Assembly (NCBI RefSeq): GCF_007860015.1
Contig: NZ_SJPS01000001.1
Span: 744,001 to 808,000, forward strand
Direction: 5' to 3'
DNA: 64,000 nt
DNA from: Bythopirellula polymerisocia
GTDB taxonomy: Bacteria > Planctomycetota > Planctomycetia > Pirellulales > Lacipirellulaceae
Numbering within the stretch: the stretch's first letter is position 1; every line of letters begins with the position of its first letter. A program made the translations under genes and the position numbers. Under the pieces are notes generated by a model. That model was not told the origin of the DNA. It did not search any database and saw only the letters and a program-made list of their open reading frames with translations. This document shows positions 49,892 to 58,910 of the stretch, in pieces.

Positions 49892-52261
49892 ATGAAACTG
49901 CATCGCCATCGATTTATTGTGCTCTCCGCCTACCTGGGACTACTTGCTATTCTGTCGCCTGCTCATGGGCAGCCTCAATACAGTACGGTATTGCCGTTCC
50001 CGCCAGCGCCTACTGCCAGCGAGGCAGGTGAGACCATCCTCGACTCGACGATGGAATGGCGTGAACAACCGCAGCGGCTTGGTCCCGATGCCCCCAACAT
50101 CCTCATTGTGCTGATAGACGACGTCGGCTTCGCTCAGAACGATACCTTTGGTGGAGAGATTCACACGCCGACCCTATCCCGACTATTGAACGAAGGAATT
50201 TGCTACAACCGATTTCATACCACTTCTATTTGCTCCCCGACTCGGGCAGCTCTGTTGACTGGCCGCAACCATCATCGTGTCGGAAATGGCACGATTGCTG
50301 AGCGAGCATCAGACTTCGACGGCTACACGGGCGTTATCCCCAAGACTTCGGCTACCATCGCCGAAGTACTGCATCATTACGGCTACCGGTCAGCAGCCTT
50401 CGGCAAGTGGCACAACACGCCTGCAAACCAGACGACCGCGATGGGGCCATTCGACCGCTGGCCGACCGGTCATGGATTCGATTATTTCTATGGCTTCCTG
50501 GCTGGCGAAACGTCGCAGTACGAACCGCGGCTCTACGAAAACCTGAACCCCGTGGAGCCGCCGCACGACGAAGAGTATCACCTCACCGAGGACATGGCCG
50601 ACAAGGCTATCGCTTGGCTGAAGCAACATCAGGCGTTCTCGCCCGATAAGCCGTTCTTCATGTACTGGGCACCTGGTGCCGCCCACGGTCCGCATCATGT
50701 GTTCGCGGAGTGGGCCGACAAATACAAAGGAAAATTCGACGACGGTTGGGACGCCTATCGCAAGCGGGTCTTCAAGCGGCAGAAAGAGTTGGGCTGGATT
50801 CCAGCCGACACGAAGCTGACGCCTCGGCCAGACTCCCTCGCGTCATGGGAGAGCATTCCTGAGTCGCAACGAGCCTTTCAGCGACGATTGATGGAAGTGT
50901 TCGCAGGATTTGTTGAGCACACGGATGCCCAAGTCGGCAAGCTGATAGACGGACTCGAAGAGCTTGGGGTACGCGATAACACCATTGTGCTTTACATCTG
51001 GGGAGACAACGGGGCAAGTGCCGAGGGACAGCAAGGCAGTATCAGCGAGCTGCTGGCACAGAACAACATCCCAAACACGGTCGAGCAGCAGATGGAGGCA
51101 CTCGAACAACTCGGTGGCCTTGAAGCGCTCGGCTCAGCGAAGACCGACAACATGTATCACGCTGGTTGGGCGTGGGCAGGTGATACGCCACTGCGTTCGA
51201 CGAAGTTGGTCGCCGCACACTTCGGCGGGACACGGAATCCGCTTGTCATTTCTTGGCCAAAGGGCATCCAACCGGACGAGACGCCTCGCTCGCAGTTCCA
51301 CCACGTCAACGATGTCGTGCCAACTCTCTACGATATCATCGGCATCAAGCAGCCCACACAGGTGAACGGCTTTGAACAAGACCCCATCGACGGCGTGAGC
51401 ATGGCGTACACGTTCGCCAATGCCCACCCGAAAGGTCAAAAGAAGACGCAGTACTTCGAGAATAACGCTAGCCGAGGTATATACCACGACGGCTGGTTCG
51501 CCTGCACTTTCGGACCGTTCCTGCCGTGGGACACGCCCAGCACGGGCGAGCGGCTCGCAGCGTGGAACCCGTCGCAAGAGGTCTGGGAGCTGTACGACCT
51601 GACCGAGGACTTCTCACAGGCTACTGACCTAGCAGACGAGGAACCGCAGCGGCTTGCTGAGATGAAGAAGTTGTTCCTGGCCGAGGCTAAGGCGAACAAG
51701 GCACTGCCTATCGGCGGTGGACTTTGGACACGGTTTCATCCCGAGGACGTGATCTCCACTCCTTACAGGTCGTGGCGATTCGACGCGACCACCCGGCGCA
51801 TGCCCGAGTTTACCGCTCCGGGACTTGGCAAGAAGAGCAACGTAGTCACCGTCAAAGTTGAAGTCGACGAGAATGCCTCGGGCGTACTCTACGCACTTGG
51901 CGGCGGCTCGGGTGGTCTGACGCTCTACATGGACCAGGGGAAGCTGGTCTACGAATACAACATGCTCCTCATCGAACGTTATCGAGCCGAAGCTGCAAAG
52001 CCGCTACCGGCAGGCGAACACTCGATTGAGGTCATTACGGCCCTGGTCCGACCCGGTGCTCCCGCCACCGTCGTCATCAACGTCGACGGTGAGGAGGTGG
52101 CTCGTACTAACGTCAAAAGGACTGTTCCGGCTGCCTTCACCGCCAGCGAGACATTCGACGTGGGCGTTGACCTTGGCTCCCCGGTCTCACGCGATTACGC
52201 GAAGCGGAGGCCTTTTGAGTTCAATGGTGTCATCAAGGAAGTAACCGTTGCGCTAGAATGA
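49892..52261 (+). CDS. Long-form arylsulfatase (second of a pair)
   Basis: The 789-residue exported protein begins with a signal peptide (LSAYLGLLAILSPAHG). It has the signature CSPTRAALLTGR (Cys114), IDDVGFAQND at the metal site and GGEIHTPTLSRLLNEG; the length and the TTSICSPTR block resemble the large AtsA/AtsD-type arylsulfatases rather than short ones. Residues about 650-789 are an extra beta-sandwich module (VVTVKVEVDENASGVLYALG, TLYMDQGKLVYEYN) like a carbohydrate- or lectin-type jelly roll. It follows another sulfatase at 18 bp distance. The start ATG at 49892 has weak ribosome-binding sequence, compatible with translational coupling. Confidence 0.92.
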   Translation: MKLHRHRFIVLSAYLGLLAILSPAHGQPQYSTVLPFPPAPTASEAGETILDSTMEWREQPQRLGPDAPNILIVLIDDVGFAQNDTFGGEIHTPTLSRLLNEGICYNRFHTTSICSPTRAALLTGRNHHRVGNGTIAERASDFDGYTGVIPKTSATIAEVLHHYGYRSAAFGKWHNTPANQTTAMGPFDRWPTGHGFDYFYGFLAGETSQYEPRLYENLNPVEPPHDEEYHLTEDMADKAIAWLKQHQAFSPDKPFFMYWAPGAAHGPHHVFAEWADKYKGKFDDGWDAYRKRVFKRQKELGWIPADTKLTPRPDSLASWESIPESQRAFQRRLMEVFAGFVEHTDAQVGKLIDGLEELGVRDNTIVLYIWGDNGASAEGQQGSISELLAQNNIPNTVEQQMEALEQLGGLEALGSAKTDNMYHAGWAWAGDTPLRSTKLVAAHFGGTRNPLVISWPKGIQPDETPRSQFHHVNDVVPTLYDIIGIKQPTQVNGFEQDPIDGVSMAYTFANAHPKGQKKTQYFENNASRGIYHDGWFACTFGPFLPWDTPSTGERLAAWNPSQEVWELYDLTEDFSQATDLADEEPQRLAEMKKLFLAEAKANKALPIGGGLWTRFHPEDVISTPYRSWRFDATTRRMPEFTAPGLGKKSNVVTVKVEVDENASGVLYALGGGSGGLTLYMDQGKLVYEYNMLLIERYRAEAAKPLPAGEHSIEVITALVRPGAPATVVINVDGEEVARTNVKRTVPAAFTASETFDVGVDLGSPVSRDYAKRRPFEFNGVIKEVTVALE

Positions 52262-52521
52262 CCCGTAAGCAATAAATCGTGCGCTACGGACACCCGAAGG
52301 TTCCCTGCGGCTGTCACACCACCGCTTGCAGTTGCGCGGTCAGCTAATTTGCCGCGGATGCATCACCCGCTGTAGGAAAGGGTCGAATGCTAACTTACAT
52401 AGGTGTACATAGAATCTGTTAGAAACGACGGTACAGTTAACCCCCTCGGATTAATACCCAGACTAAGTTTTCGTCGCGATTGCCGATTCACTCTACCTCT
52501 ACCTCTGACTGAGGACTCCCA

Positions 52522-52764
52522 TCAGTCAATCTCGCAATCTTGGCCAGGGCTCTTCGCCTGCAACAATCGCTCAACTTCTTCGACGCTCATCCCGCGATCG
52601 ATCATCTCGCGCTTAAAGTCCAGCTCTTGGCGGTAACATGCGAACTTGCGGATCTGATTGAATAGGCTCGTAATGATCCCTGTGCCGAAGACAATTACCA
52701 ACATGAGAAGGACAAAATTGAACGGGACGGGCAGCAGATGGACGAACTCTTGGATTGTATTCAT
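52522..52764 (-). CDS. Small single-pass membrane protein with helical cytoplasmic tail
   Basis: The 80-residue protein has one membrane helix (NFVLLMLVIVFGTGIITSLF) and a charged tail ending ELDFKREMIDRGMSVEEVER. Similar short proteins are frequent in planctomycetes and of unknown role; the tail is shared with the decayed fragment at 37721-37915. It is a lone gene between the sulfatase operon and argH. Its ATG context is acceptable but has no strong ribosome site. Confidence 0.65.
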   Translation of the reverse strand: MNTIQEFVHLLPVPFNFVLLMLVIVFGTGIITSLFNQIRKFACYRQELDFKREMIDRGMSVEEVERLLQAKSPGQDCEID

Positions 52765-53086
52765 GGCAGTTGCTAGATATCTCGATCTGGCGAAAAGGAG
52801 AGGTGGGCCAATTCCTGTGATTTATCCGCACATGGGGCGATTCGTCGTAATGTAGCCGATCTTGGCCAAAAATCTTCAAAATCGACAAAACTACTCAGCC
52901 CGTAATTCCCTTAAATCACTGCTCAATTCTTGGGCGTTCCCTGCCCGCGGTTGATTGACTCGCCACCCTAAACCATTTACTGTAAAGGTGTTGGCGAGCG
53001 TTTTCTGTTTGCTTGTGTCTTCACCTGTTGGAAGACATAGGGGCAAATCCCGCCCGACGTAGTCGCCTCAGTATCTGGAGTGCATT
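52765..53086. other. 322-bp spacer upstream of argH
   Basis: No gene or repeat was recognised. It should hold the promoters for the small membrane protein (leftward) and argH (rightward). Confidence 0.5.
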
Positions 53087-54466
53087 TTGTCAGCGAAACC
53101 CTGGGGTGGTGTATTTGATGGGGCAACCGATCCCCGCGTTGAGAAGTTCACCGAAAGCGTGAGCTTCGACCACCGATTGTACGCCCAAGATGTCCGCGGT
53201 TCGATCGCTCATGCCAACATGTTGGCAGCTGTCGGCGTACTCACCCCTGTAGAAGCCAAGCAGATATCGGTCGGCCTGGAAGAGATCGGCGGGGAAATCG
53301 CCGCCGGCACCTTCGCCTTTCGCCAGGATCTCGAAGATGTCCACATGAACATCGAACGAGCTCTCATTGACCGCATAGGCGATGTAGGCCGCAAGCTCCA
53401 CACGGGCAGGAGCCGCAACGATCAGGTGTCGACCGATTTTCGGCTCTGGATTCGTGACACGATTGACCAGATCGATGCACTGCTAACGGACTTGCAACGC
53501 GCTTTCGTCCAACGATGTGGCCGTGACGAAGGGGTGATCCTGCCAGGTTACACTCATCTGCAGCGGGCCCAGCCGGTGCTGGCAAACCACTATTGGCTTG
53601 CCTATTGCGAAAAGCTGCAACGAGACCGCAGCCGACTTGCAGACTGCCGAGGCCGAGTTAACCAACTTCCGCTGGGAACGGCTGCTTTGGCGGGGACCAC
53701 AATTGCTATTGATCGGCAGATGGTCGCTGACTCACTCGGTTTCGAGGGAGTCGTCGCCAACAGCCTCGACAGCTCCAGTGACCGAGATTTTGCGATCGAG
53801 TTCGCCTTTGTCCTCACCATGATCGCCGAGCATTTAAGTACTTGGGCCGAGGAGTGGATTCTTTGGTCGACGTGCGAGTTCAACTTTCTGCAGCTTCCTC
53901 AGGCATACTGCACCGGCTCATCGATCATGCCCCAAAAAATAAATCCCGATGTACTGGAACTTACCCGCGGCAAGACTGCTCGCGTGGTGGGCAACTTGCA
54001 GGCACTGTTGGTGCTGGTGAAGGGCTTGCCGCTGGCCTACAACCGCGACCTGCAAGAAGACAAAGAACGGGTATTCGACTCCGCAGACACGGTAAGTGCT
54101 TGCCTGGAGCTGGCGGCAGCTGTCGTCGCGGGTGCCGAACTGAATCGAGAGGCGATTTCCTCGCGGCTTGAACATGGTTACCTCGATGCAACTACACTCA
54201 TGGAATACCTGATTGGTCATGGGGTTCCTCAGCGTTCAGCCCATGAAATCATCGGTCGTTTGGTGGCTAGTGCCATGAAGCAGCGTATGCCATTGGCCGA
54301 GTTGCCACTGGCTGAGTTTCAACAGGCTCATAGTGCTTTGGATGAAAAGGTCTTCAATGTGTTGGGTGTCGAGCATGCCATCGCCGCGTTCCAAAGCGTA
54401 GGATCAACCGCCCCACCGAAGGTCGCCGAACAAGTTGCTTCATGGAGAAACCACTTAGGATGTTGA
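53087..54466 (+). CDS. argH: Argininosuccinate lyase
   Basis: The 459-residue cytoplasmic enzyme cleaves argininosuccinate to arginine and fumarate, the last arginine-biosynthesis step. Family motifs are clear: [36 protein letters not shown], the superfamily signature [12 protein letters not shown] and [17 protein letters not shown]. The start is TTG at 53087 ([12 protein letters not shown]) with GGAG 8 bases before it. Length is standard. No other arg genes are in this window. Confidence 0.96.
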   Translation: MSAKPWGGVFDGATDPRVEKFTESVSFDHRLYAQDVRGSIAHANMLAAVGVLTPVEAKQISVGLEEIGGEIAAGTFAFRQDLEDVHMNIERALIDRIGDVGRKLHTGRSRNDQVSTDFRLWIRDTIDQIDALLTDLQRAFVQRCGRDEGVILPGYTHLQRAQPVLANHYWLAYCEKLQRDRSRLADCRGRVNQLPLGTAALAGTTIAIDRQMVADSLGFEGVVANSLDSSSDRDFAIEFAFVLTMIAEHLSTWAEEWILWSTCEFNFLQLPQAYCTGSSIMPQKINPDVLELTRGKTARVVGNLQALLVLVKGLPLAYNRDLQEDKERVFDSADTVSACLELAAAVVAGAELNREAISSRLEHGYLDATTLMEYLIGHGVPQRSAHEIIGRLVASAMKQRMPLAELPLAEFQQAHSALDEKVFNVLGVEHAIAAFQSVGSTAPPKVAEQVASWRNHLGC

Positions 54467-54583
54467 ATCAGGAGACTGCACATTGCGTTGAAGCAATGGG
54501 ACGCGGAGGAGCGCAGATTCGAAAGGATTCGTTTAGGAATGCTTTTTGATGCACAACCGTGAAATTGAACTGGATACCGTAGT

Positions 54584-56779
54584 ATGAATCCTTACTGCAT
54601 AATTCGTGACCTTCTTCCCAATCCGCGTTTACGTGCGGCCTCGTTGCTGCTCTGCGCACTCATGTCCCTACCAGCATCTGGCCAGGAACAGAGTGCGATA
54701 CTCACCGAAGCGGCCAGCCGCAGCCCTGCGGTGGCTGCCATACTCGATATCCCACGCGAGAAGCCGGCCGATGCCATGTCGGTAGTTCTCACTTTGATCG
54801 ATCTGGGTGAGTCTAGCGCCGCTGCTGAAGTCTTCAAGCCGCTCGCAGCGGAGAAACTTACTCCCGAAGAGATGGCCGAGATTGCCAACCAACTTGGAAC
54901 TGCTCGACTGCTGTCCTTGGCTACTAAGGCTGAAGACAAGCAGATCCCCGGGGCACGAGTATTTGCACAGAAATGTATGGATGCGGCGGCAAAGGAAGCT
55001 CGAAAGCCTGAGAATCTCGATCGCTTGATTGGTGATTTGGGCAGCGATAGTGCCGAAACTCGGCAAGCCGCTCGCCACGACCTGGCAGTGATTGGCTTCC
55101 CCGCTGCCGAGGCTAGCATGCATGCCCTGGCAACTTCGACCGACAAAGAAACGCGAACCCAGTTGCTGCTGGCACTCGCTGAAATGCGGCCATTGGTGAA
55201 TCCTCTTATTGTGGCAGCGCTGGCGGAAGGGGAAGGACAATTCCGACGCGACGTTGCCGAACTTGCCGGCCATTTGCAGCTATTAGAGGCGATTCCCTGG
55301 CTGGCGACGTTGGCCGCCGGAGGAGATCAGAACTCCGAAGTAGTCGCTACCGCTCAAGCTGCATTAGTGAAAATGGGCTTATCGCTCCCCGATCAAAACG
55401 ACGCGGTAGCCGTCGTGAGACGAGGGGTAGAACGACTGGAGGCGGGAATCCCTGCCGATGAGATCTCTGTCGATTCGGACCTGTGGTGGTCGTATGACCC
55501 TGAAAAGCAACGCATATCGAGTCGACAACTTTCCCCAGCTTTGCTCCGTTCTCTGGCACTTGTTCGGATCAGTCAAAACTTCCTGGCACTTGCTACTGCA
55601 TCGGTGGAAGATCGCCAGTTAGCGATTGTCTCAGCGATTGAAGCGTCAGGCCTCCTTGGTGAAGCGCCTCCCGAGGAAGTCATGGAACTGGTAAAGGGGC
55701 TCACCACTGAAGAACTTAACTCGATCCTGGCCCTGGCGCTGAAGTCAGATCGAGGTGCGGCGGCCATCACCATCTGTTCTCAATTGGGTGACCGGGGCGA
55801 TCTTGCAGCCCTGACATCTTTCGATGGGCTCCCCACTCCCTTGGCCCGGGCGGTGAACGATCCGAACCTTGAAGTTCAATTCGCCGCCCTGGCTGCGATC
55901 ATGAAGATCAATCCGCGGCAATCGTTTGCCGGAGCCAGTGCAGTGCCAGCGGCACTTTGGCGATTCGTATCGAGCTCGGGCACGCCCCAGGCCGTGGTAG
56001 GGGCTCCGACTGCCGCTCATGCAGATGACTGGGCCGGTGCATTGCGTGGTATGGGCTACGACGCGACGCCGGTATTCACAGGGATTGAGGTCGTTAAGCA
56101 GGCTTTGGCATCCCCCCGCCTGGAACTACTGTTGGTGGATAGTGATATCGGCAAGCCGCTCTTGCGGGAAGTGCTTTACCAAATTCGTACCCACTCGCGA
56201 CTGGCACACGTCCCCGTTGCAGTACTCGCAGGCAATGAAGACCTGGCACTAGCAGCTGAAATAGCTGAGAAGGACAAGTACCTGCTAGCCGTATCTCGTC
56301 CGCATGGGGCAGATGCTATGAAATCGCTCGTTAATCGCCTCACCGTGTTGGGCGATCATCAATTCACTGCTGAGGCACGGACCCAGCAATCCACGCAGGC
56401 CCTCGAATGGCTCGCGATGCTCATGAAGGACAACGCTCCTTACGATGAGCTACTCCGATACGCAGATAGCTTGGAGAACTCTGTCTATCGTGCAGAACTT
56501 GCAGCGCCATCGCTGGAAGCACTCGCCGTCGCGGGTACTGCCGGTAGCCAGCAAACCCTCGCAGCTTTTGCCAGCCAACCCACCCAACCGATTGAGCTGC
56601 GTCGCCAGGCAGCAAAGGCCTTTTCAGAGAGTTTCGAGCGATTCGGCTGCCTGCTGACCGCCGAGCAAATCGCGGCGCAATACGACCGCTATAACGCTAG
56701 CGAAACCGCCGATCCCGACACACAACAAGTGCTCGGCGAAATACTTGACACGATCGAGAAGAAGAAACGAGGTGAGTAA
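54584..56779 (+). CDS. Exported HEAT-like repeat protein with an embedded receiver-like domain
   Basis: The 731-residue protein has a signal peptide (SLLLCALMSLPASGQE) and is mostly helical repeats: LIGDLGSDSAETRQAARHDL, LLALAEMRPLVNPLIVAALA and similar HEAT/PBS-lyase-like pairs up to about 460. Residues about 467-590 look like a degenerate response-regulator receiver fold: ADDWAGALRGMGYDATPVF, then LLLVDSDIGKPLLREVLYQI (candidate phospho-acceptor Asp519) and VPVAVLAGNEDLALAAEIAEK. A further helical region closes the protein. A receiver-type fold outside the cytoplasm is unexpected, so it may be a non-phosphorylated protein-binding copy. The next gene, 57 bp on, is a sigma-54 activator lacking its own receiver. 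Function is unknown. Confidence 0.72.
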   Translation: MNPYCIIRDLLPNPRLRAASLLLCALMSLPASGQEQSAILTEAASRSPAVAAILDIPREKPADAMSVVLTLIDLGESSAAAEVFKPLAAEKLTPEEMAEIANQLGTARLLSLATKAEDKQIPGARVFAQKCMDAAAKEARKPENLDRLIGDLGSDSAETRQAARHDLAVIGFPAAEASMHALATSTDKETRTQLLLALAEMRPLVNPLIVAALAEGEGQFRRDVAELAGHLQLLEAIPWLATLAAGGDQNSEVVATAQAALVKMGLSLPDQNDAVAVVRRGVERLEAGIPADEISVDSDLWWSYDPEKQRISSRQLSPALLRSLALVRISQNFLALATASVEDRQLAIVSAIEASGLLGEAPPEEVMELVKGLTTEELNSILALALKSDRGAAAITICSQLGDRGDLAALTSFDGLPTPLARAVNDPNLEVQFAALAAIMKINPRQSFAGASAVPAALWRFVSSSGTPQAVVGAPTAAHADDWAGALRGMGYDATPVFTGIEVVKQALASPRLELLLVDSDIGKPLLREVLYQIRTHSRLAHVPVAVLAGNEDLALAAEIAEKDKYLLAVSRPHGADAMKSLVNRLTVLGDHQFTAEARTQQSTQALEWLAMLMKDNAPYDELLRYADSLENSVYRAELAAPSLEALAVAGTAGSQQTLAAFASQPTQPIELRRQAAKAFSESFERFGCLLTAEQIAAQYDRYNASETADPDTQQVLGEILDTIEKKKRGE

Positions 56780-56827
56780 GCGCATTGGTGAGTGATCCCA
56801 ATTGCAACTGACCACTGACTACTGACA

Positions 56828-56850
56828 CCCCCCCCCATGAATCCCCCCCC
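56828..56850 (+). repeat. Poly-C tracts flanking the start codon of the sigma-54 activator
   Basis: Nine C residues (56828-56836) directly precede the ATG at 56837, and eight more (56843-56850) follow in codons 3-5, encoding Pro-Pro-Pro. Homopolymer C tracts of this length are prone to slippage; the first could alter ribosome access and the second would shift the reading frame. Confidence 0.85.
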
Positions 56851-57901
56851 AACCAGTCTCGATCTCAACGCCAACCCGGGCCCCCTCCGGGGCATCATCG
56901 GCTCGGGGTCCGCCATGGCCGAGGTGTTCCGGGTGACTCGGCAAGTGGCCCAGTCGCAGGCTTCGGTGCTGCTTTTGGGTGAAACTGGTACGGGCAAGGA
57001 GCTGATTGCCCATGCGCTTCATGAGCTCAGCAAGCGGCGCGAGCGCTCGTTTGTCCGTGTCAATTGCGGTGCATTAAGCGAAAACCTGCTCGAAAGCGAG
57101 TTATTTGGGCATGTCCGGGGCGCATTCACCGGGGCGATTGACAATCGGACTGGCCGATTCGAAGCAGCCCACAAAGGAACGATTTTCCTGGATGAGATCA
57201 ATTCCACCACGCCCCACTTGCAGGTCAAACTGCTTCGCGTCTTGCAAGAACGCGAATTCGAACGGGTCGGCGACACGAAGACCTTACAAGTGGATTGCCG
57301 TGTGATTGCAGCCAGCAATCGTGACCTGCTCTCGCTGGCAGAGGAGGGCCTGTTCCGCGAGGATTTGTACTACCGCCTAAATGTCGTGCCGGTCTATCTC
57401 CCACCTCTGCGGGAGCGTCCCGAGGATATCCCCGAACTCGTCACGCACTTTCTCAATATCTATAATGAACAAAACGACCGCTACGTGGTCCACATCGACC
57501 CCCGAGCTATGGAGGCCATGCAAAAATACACTTGGCCCGGTAACGTACGAGAATTGCAAAACTACGTAGAACGTGCGGTCGTGATGGCCGAGGGAGACGA
57601 GTTGACCATCGACCTGTTGCCATCGATTGTTGTGACCGGAAGGGCTCCTCGCACTTTGGGGAATCGACCACTGGATTTCCAATCCCTGACAGAGGAATTG
57701 GTACAGGTGGGAGTCAACGGTGCCAGCGACACGGCGGAAGACCTACACAGTCGGATCGTAGATCACGTCGAGCGAGAGGTCATCGCCCAAGTGATGACTA
57801 TTTGCGATAACGTGCAAATCAAGGCGGCAGCCCGTTTGGGGATCAACCGCAACACGCTGCATAAGAAACTCAAACAATATGGCTTAGAAGTGGAGGGGTA
57901 A
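56837..57901 (+). CDS. Sigma-54-dependent transcriptional activator without N-terminal sensory domain
   Basis: The 354-residue protein is an NtrC-type AAA+ activator: Walker A GETGTGKE (48-55), sigma-54 contact loop GAFTGA (95-100), Walker B TIFLDEI (115-121), RVIAASNRDL and RLNVVPVYLPPLRER as sensor and arginine-finger elements, and a Fis-type helix-turn-helix (IKAAARLGINRNTLHKKLKQ). The receiver or GAF domain of most relatives is absent; only a short Pro-rich start precedes the AAA+ domain. It would need another protein for signal input, for which the HEAT/receiver-like gene 57 bp upstream is a candidate. Ribosome-binding sequence is replaced by a poly-C tract. Confidence 0.9.
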   Translation: MNPPPTSLDLNANPGPLRGIIGSGSAMAEVFRVTRQVAQSQASVLLLGETGTGKELIAHALHELSKRRERSFVRVNCGALSENLLESELFGHVRGAFTGAIDNRTGRFEAAHKGTIFLDEINSTTPHLQVKLLRVLQEREFERVGDTKTLQVDCRVIAASNRDLLSLAEEGLFREDLYYRLNVVPVYLPPLRERPEDIPELVTHFLNIYNEQNDRYVVHIDPRAMEAMQKYTWPGNVRELQNYVERAVVMAEGDELTIDLLPSIVVTGRAPRTLGNRPLDFQSLTEELVQVGVNGASDTAEDLHSRIVDHVEREVIAQVMTICDNVQIKAAARLGINRNTLHKKLKQYGLEVEG

Positions 57902-57933
57902 GTGATGGAAGGTATCCAATAAGCTGAGAGCTA

Positions 57934-57981
57934 AGAGTCTAGAGCCAGAATTAGAAATATTATGCTCTGGCTCTTGACTCT
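57934..57981. repeat. Long inverted repeat between the sigma-54 activator and hemX
   Basis: AGAGTCTAGAGCCAGA (57934-57949) and TCTGGCTCTTGACTCT (57966-57981) are 16-base arms with one mismatch around a 16-base AT-rich loop. It lies in the 112-bp gap before hemX. It could end the activator transcript or be a dispersed repeat; there is no T tract. Confidence 0.6.
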
Positions 57982-58013
57982 AGCCTTTCCGCTCTCGACT
58001 ACATCCCACCCTC

Positions 58014-58910
58014 ATGGACTCTGGCATCAACATCATCTGTTTCTCGGCAAGCTATGCCGTAGCGCTTGCGCTGGAAATTGCGCGGCTATGGGTCAAGATC
58101 CCTTACAGTCGAGCACTAGAAATATTTTCCGTCAGTGCCGGAATCGTCGCTCAAACTTGGTATCTGGGGCACCGCGTTGCTAGACAACCCTCTGCGCCAC
58201 TTTCTAGCCAACAGGATTGGTTTTTGCTAGCCGCGTGGGTATTGGCAGTGGTGTATCTGGCAGCAAAGTTTTACTACCCAGAAAAATCGCTGGGGCTTTT
58301 TCAATTGCCTGGTATCTTGGCTTTGATTGGTGCCTCAGTTCTGGCATCCACGCGACCACTGGCTCCAGAAGAAGCCCCCCGCGTATGGGGCCTCGCACAT
58401 GGCGTGTTTCTCCTCTTAGGAACGGTTGCCGTGATCGTAGGTTTTTTTGCCGGAATCATGTATTTGCTGCACAGCCACCGATTGAAACGCAAATTGCCGC
58501 CGACGGCCGGATTTCGTCTCCCCAGTTTGGAATGGCTCGAGCGGGCTAACGGTCGTTCGCTAGGAATCGCCACCTTGATGATGTGCGGCGGGCTACTGAC
58601 CGGAGTGGTCGCCCGACTTGCTCAGCAAGGATCGACTCGCAATTTCTCCTGGAGTGATCCCGTGGTGGCGAGCCTCACGGCCATGACGGTTTGGTTGGTA
58701 GCCTGCGAGGCATTTCGCATACTTTACCCGGCCGCTCGCCGTGGCCGAAAAGTGGCCTACCTGACCGTAGCCGCGTTCGTTTTCCTGGTATTCGTATTGG
58801 CCGCCGTGGTCTGGGGAGATCGTTTCCATACTCAGTCAGCAATTACCTCTCAGAGCGACAGCCTGGCCGCCAGATGCATGACTTCCCCACCGCCTGGAGG
58901 TGTGGCATGA
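58014..58910 (+). CDS. hemX: HemX/CcsA-like cytochrome-assembly membrane protein
   Basis: The 298-residue protein has about eight membrane helices (LLAAWVLAVVYLAAKFYYP, AHGVFLLLGTVAVIVGFFAGI, IATLMMCGGLLTGVVARLA, VAYLTVAAFVFLVFVLAAVV) and the layout of HemX, a CcsA/ResC relative often coded immediately before hemA. It has the family's WGLAHGVFLLLG block. HemX is thought to help regulate or anchor glutamyl-tRNA reductase. Its stop overlaps the start of hemA in an ATGA, so they are translationally coupled. The ATG at 58014 is the only good start near the first helix. Confidence 0.8.
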   Translation: MDSGINIICFSASYAVALALEIARLWVKIPYSRALEIFSVSAGIVAQTWYLGHRVARQPSAPLSSQQDWFLLAAWVLAVVYLAAKFYYPEKSLGLFQLPGILALIGASVLASTRPLAPEEAPRVWGLAHGVFLLLGTVAVIVGFFAGIMYLLHSHRLKRKLPPTAGFRLPSLEWLERANGRSLGIATLMMCGGLLTGVVARLAQQGSTRNFSWSDPVVASLTAMTVWLVACEAFRILYPAARRGRKVAYLTVAAFVFLVFVLAAVVWGDRFHTQSAITSQSDSLAARCMTSPPPGGVA

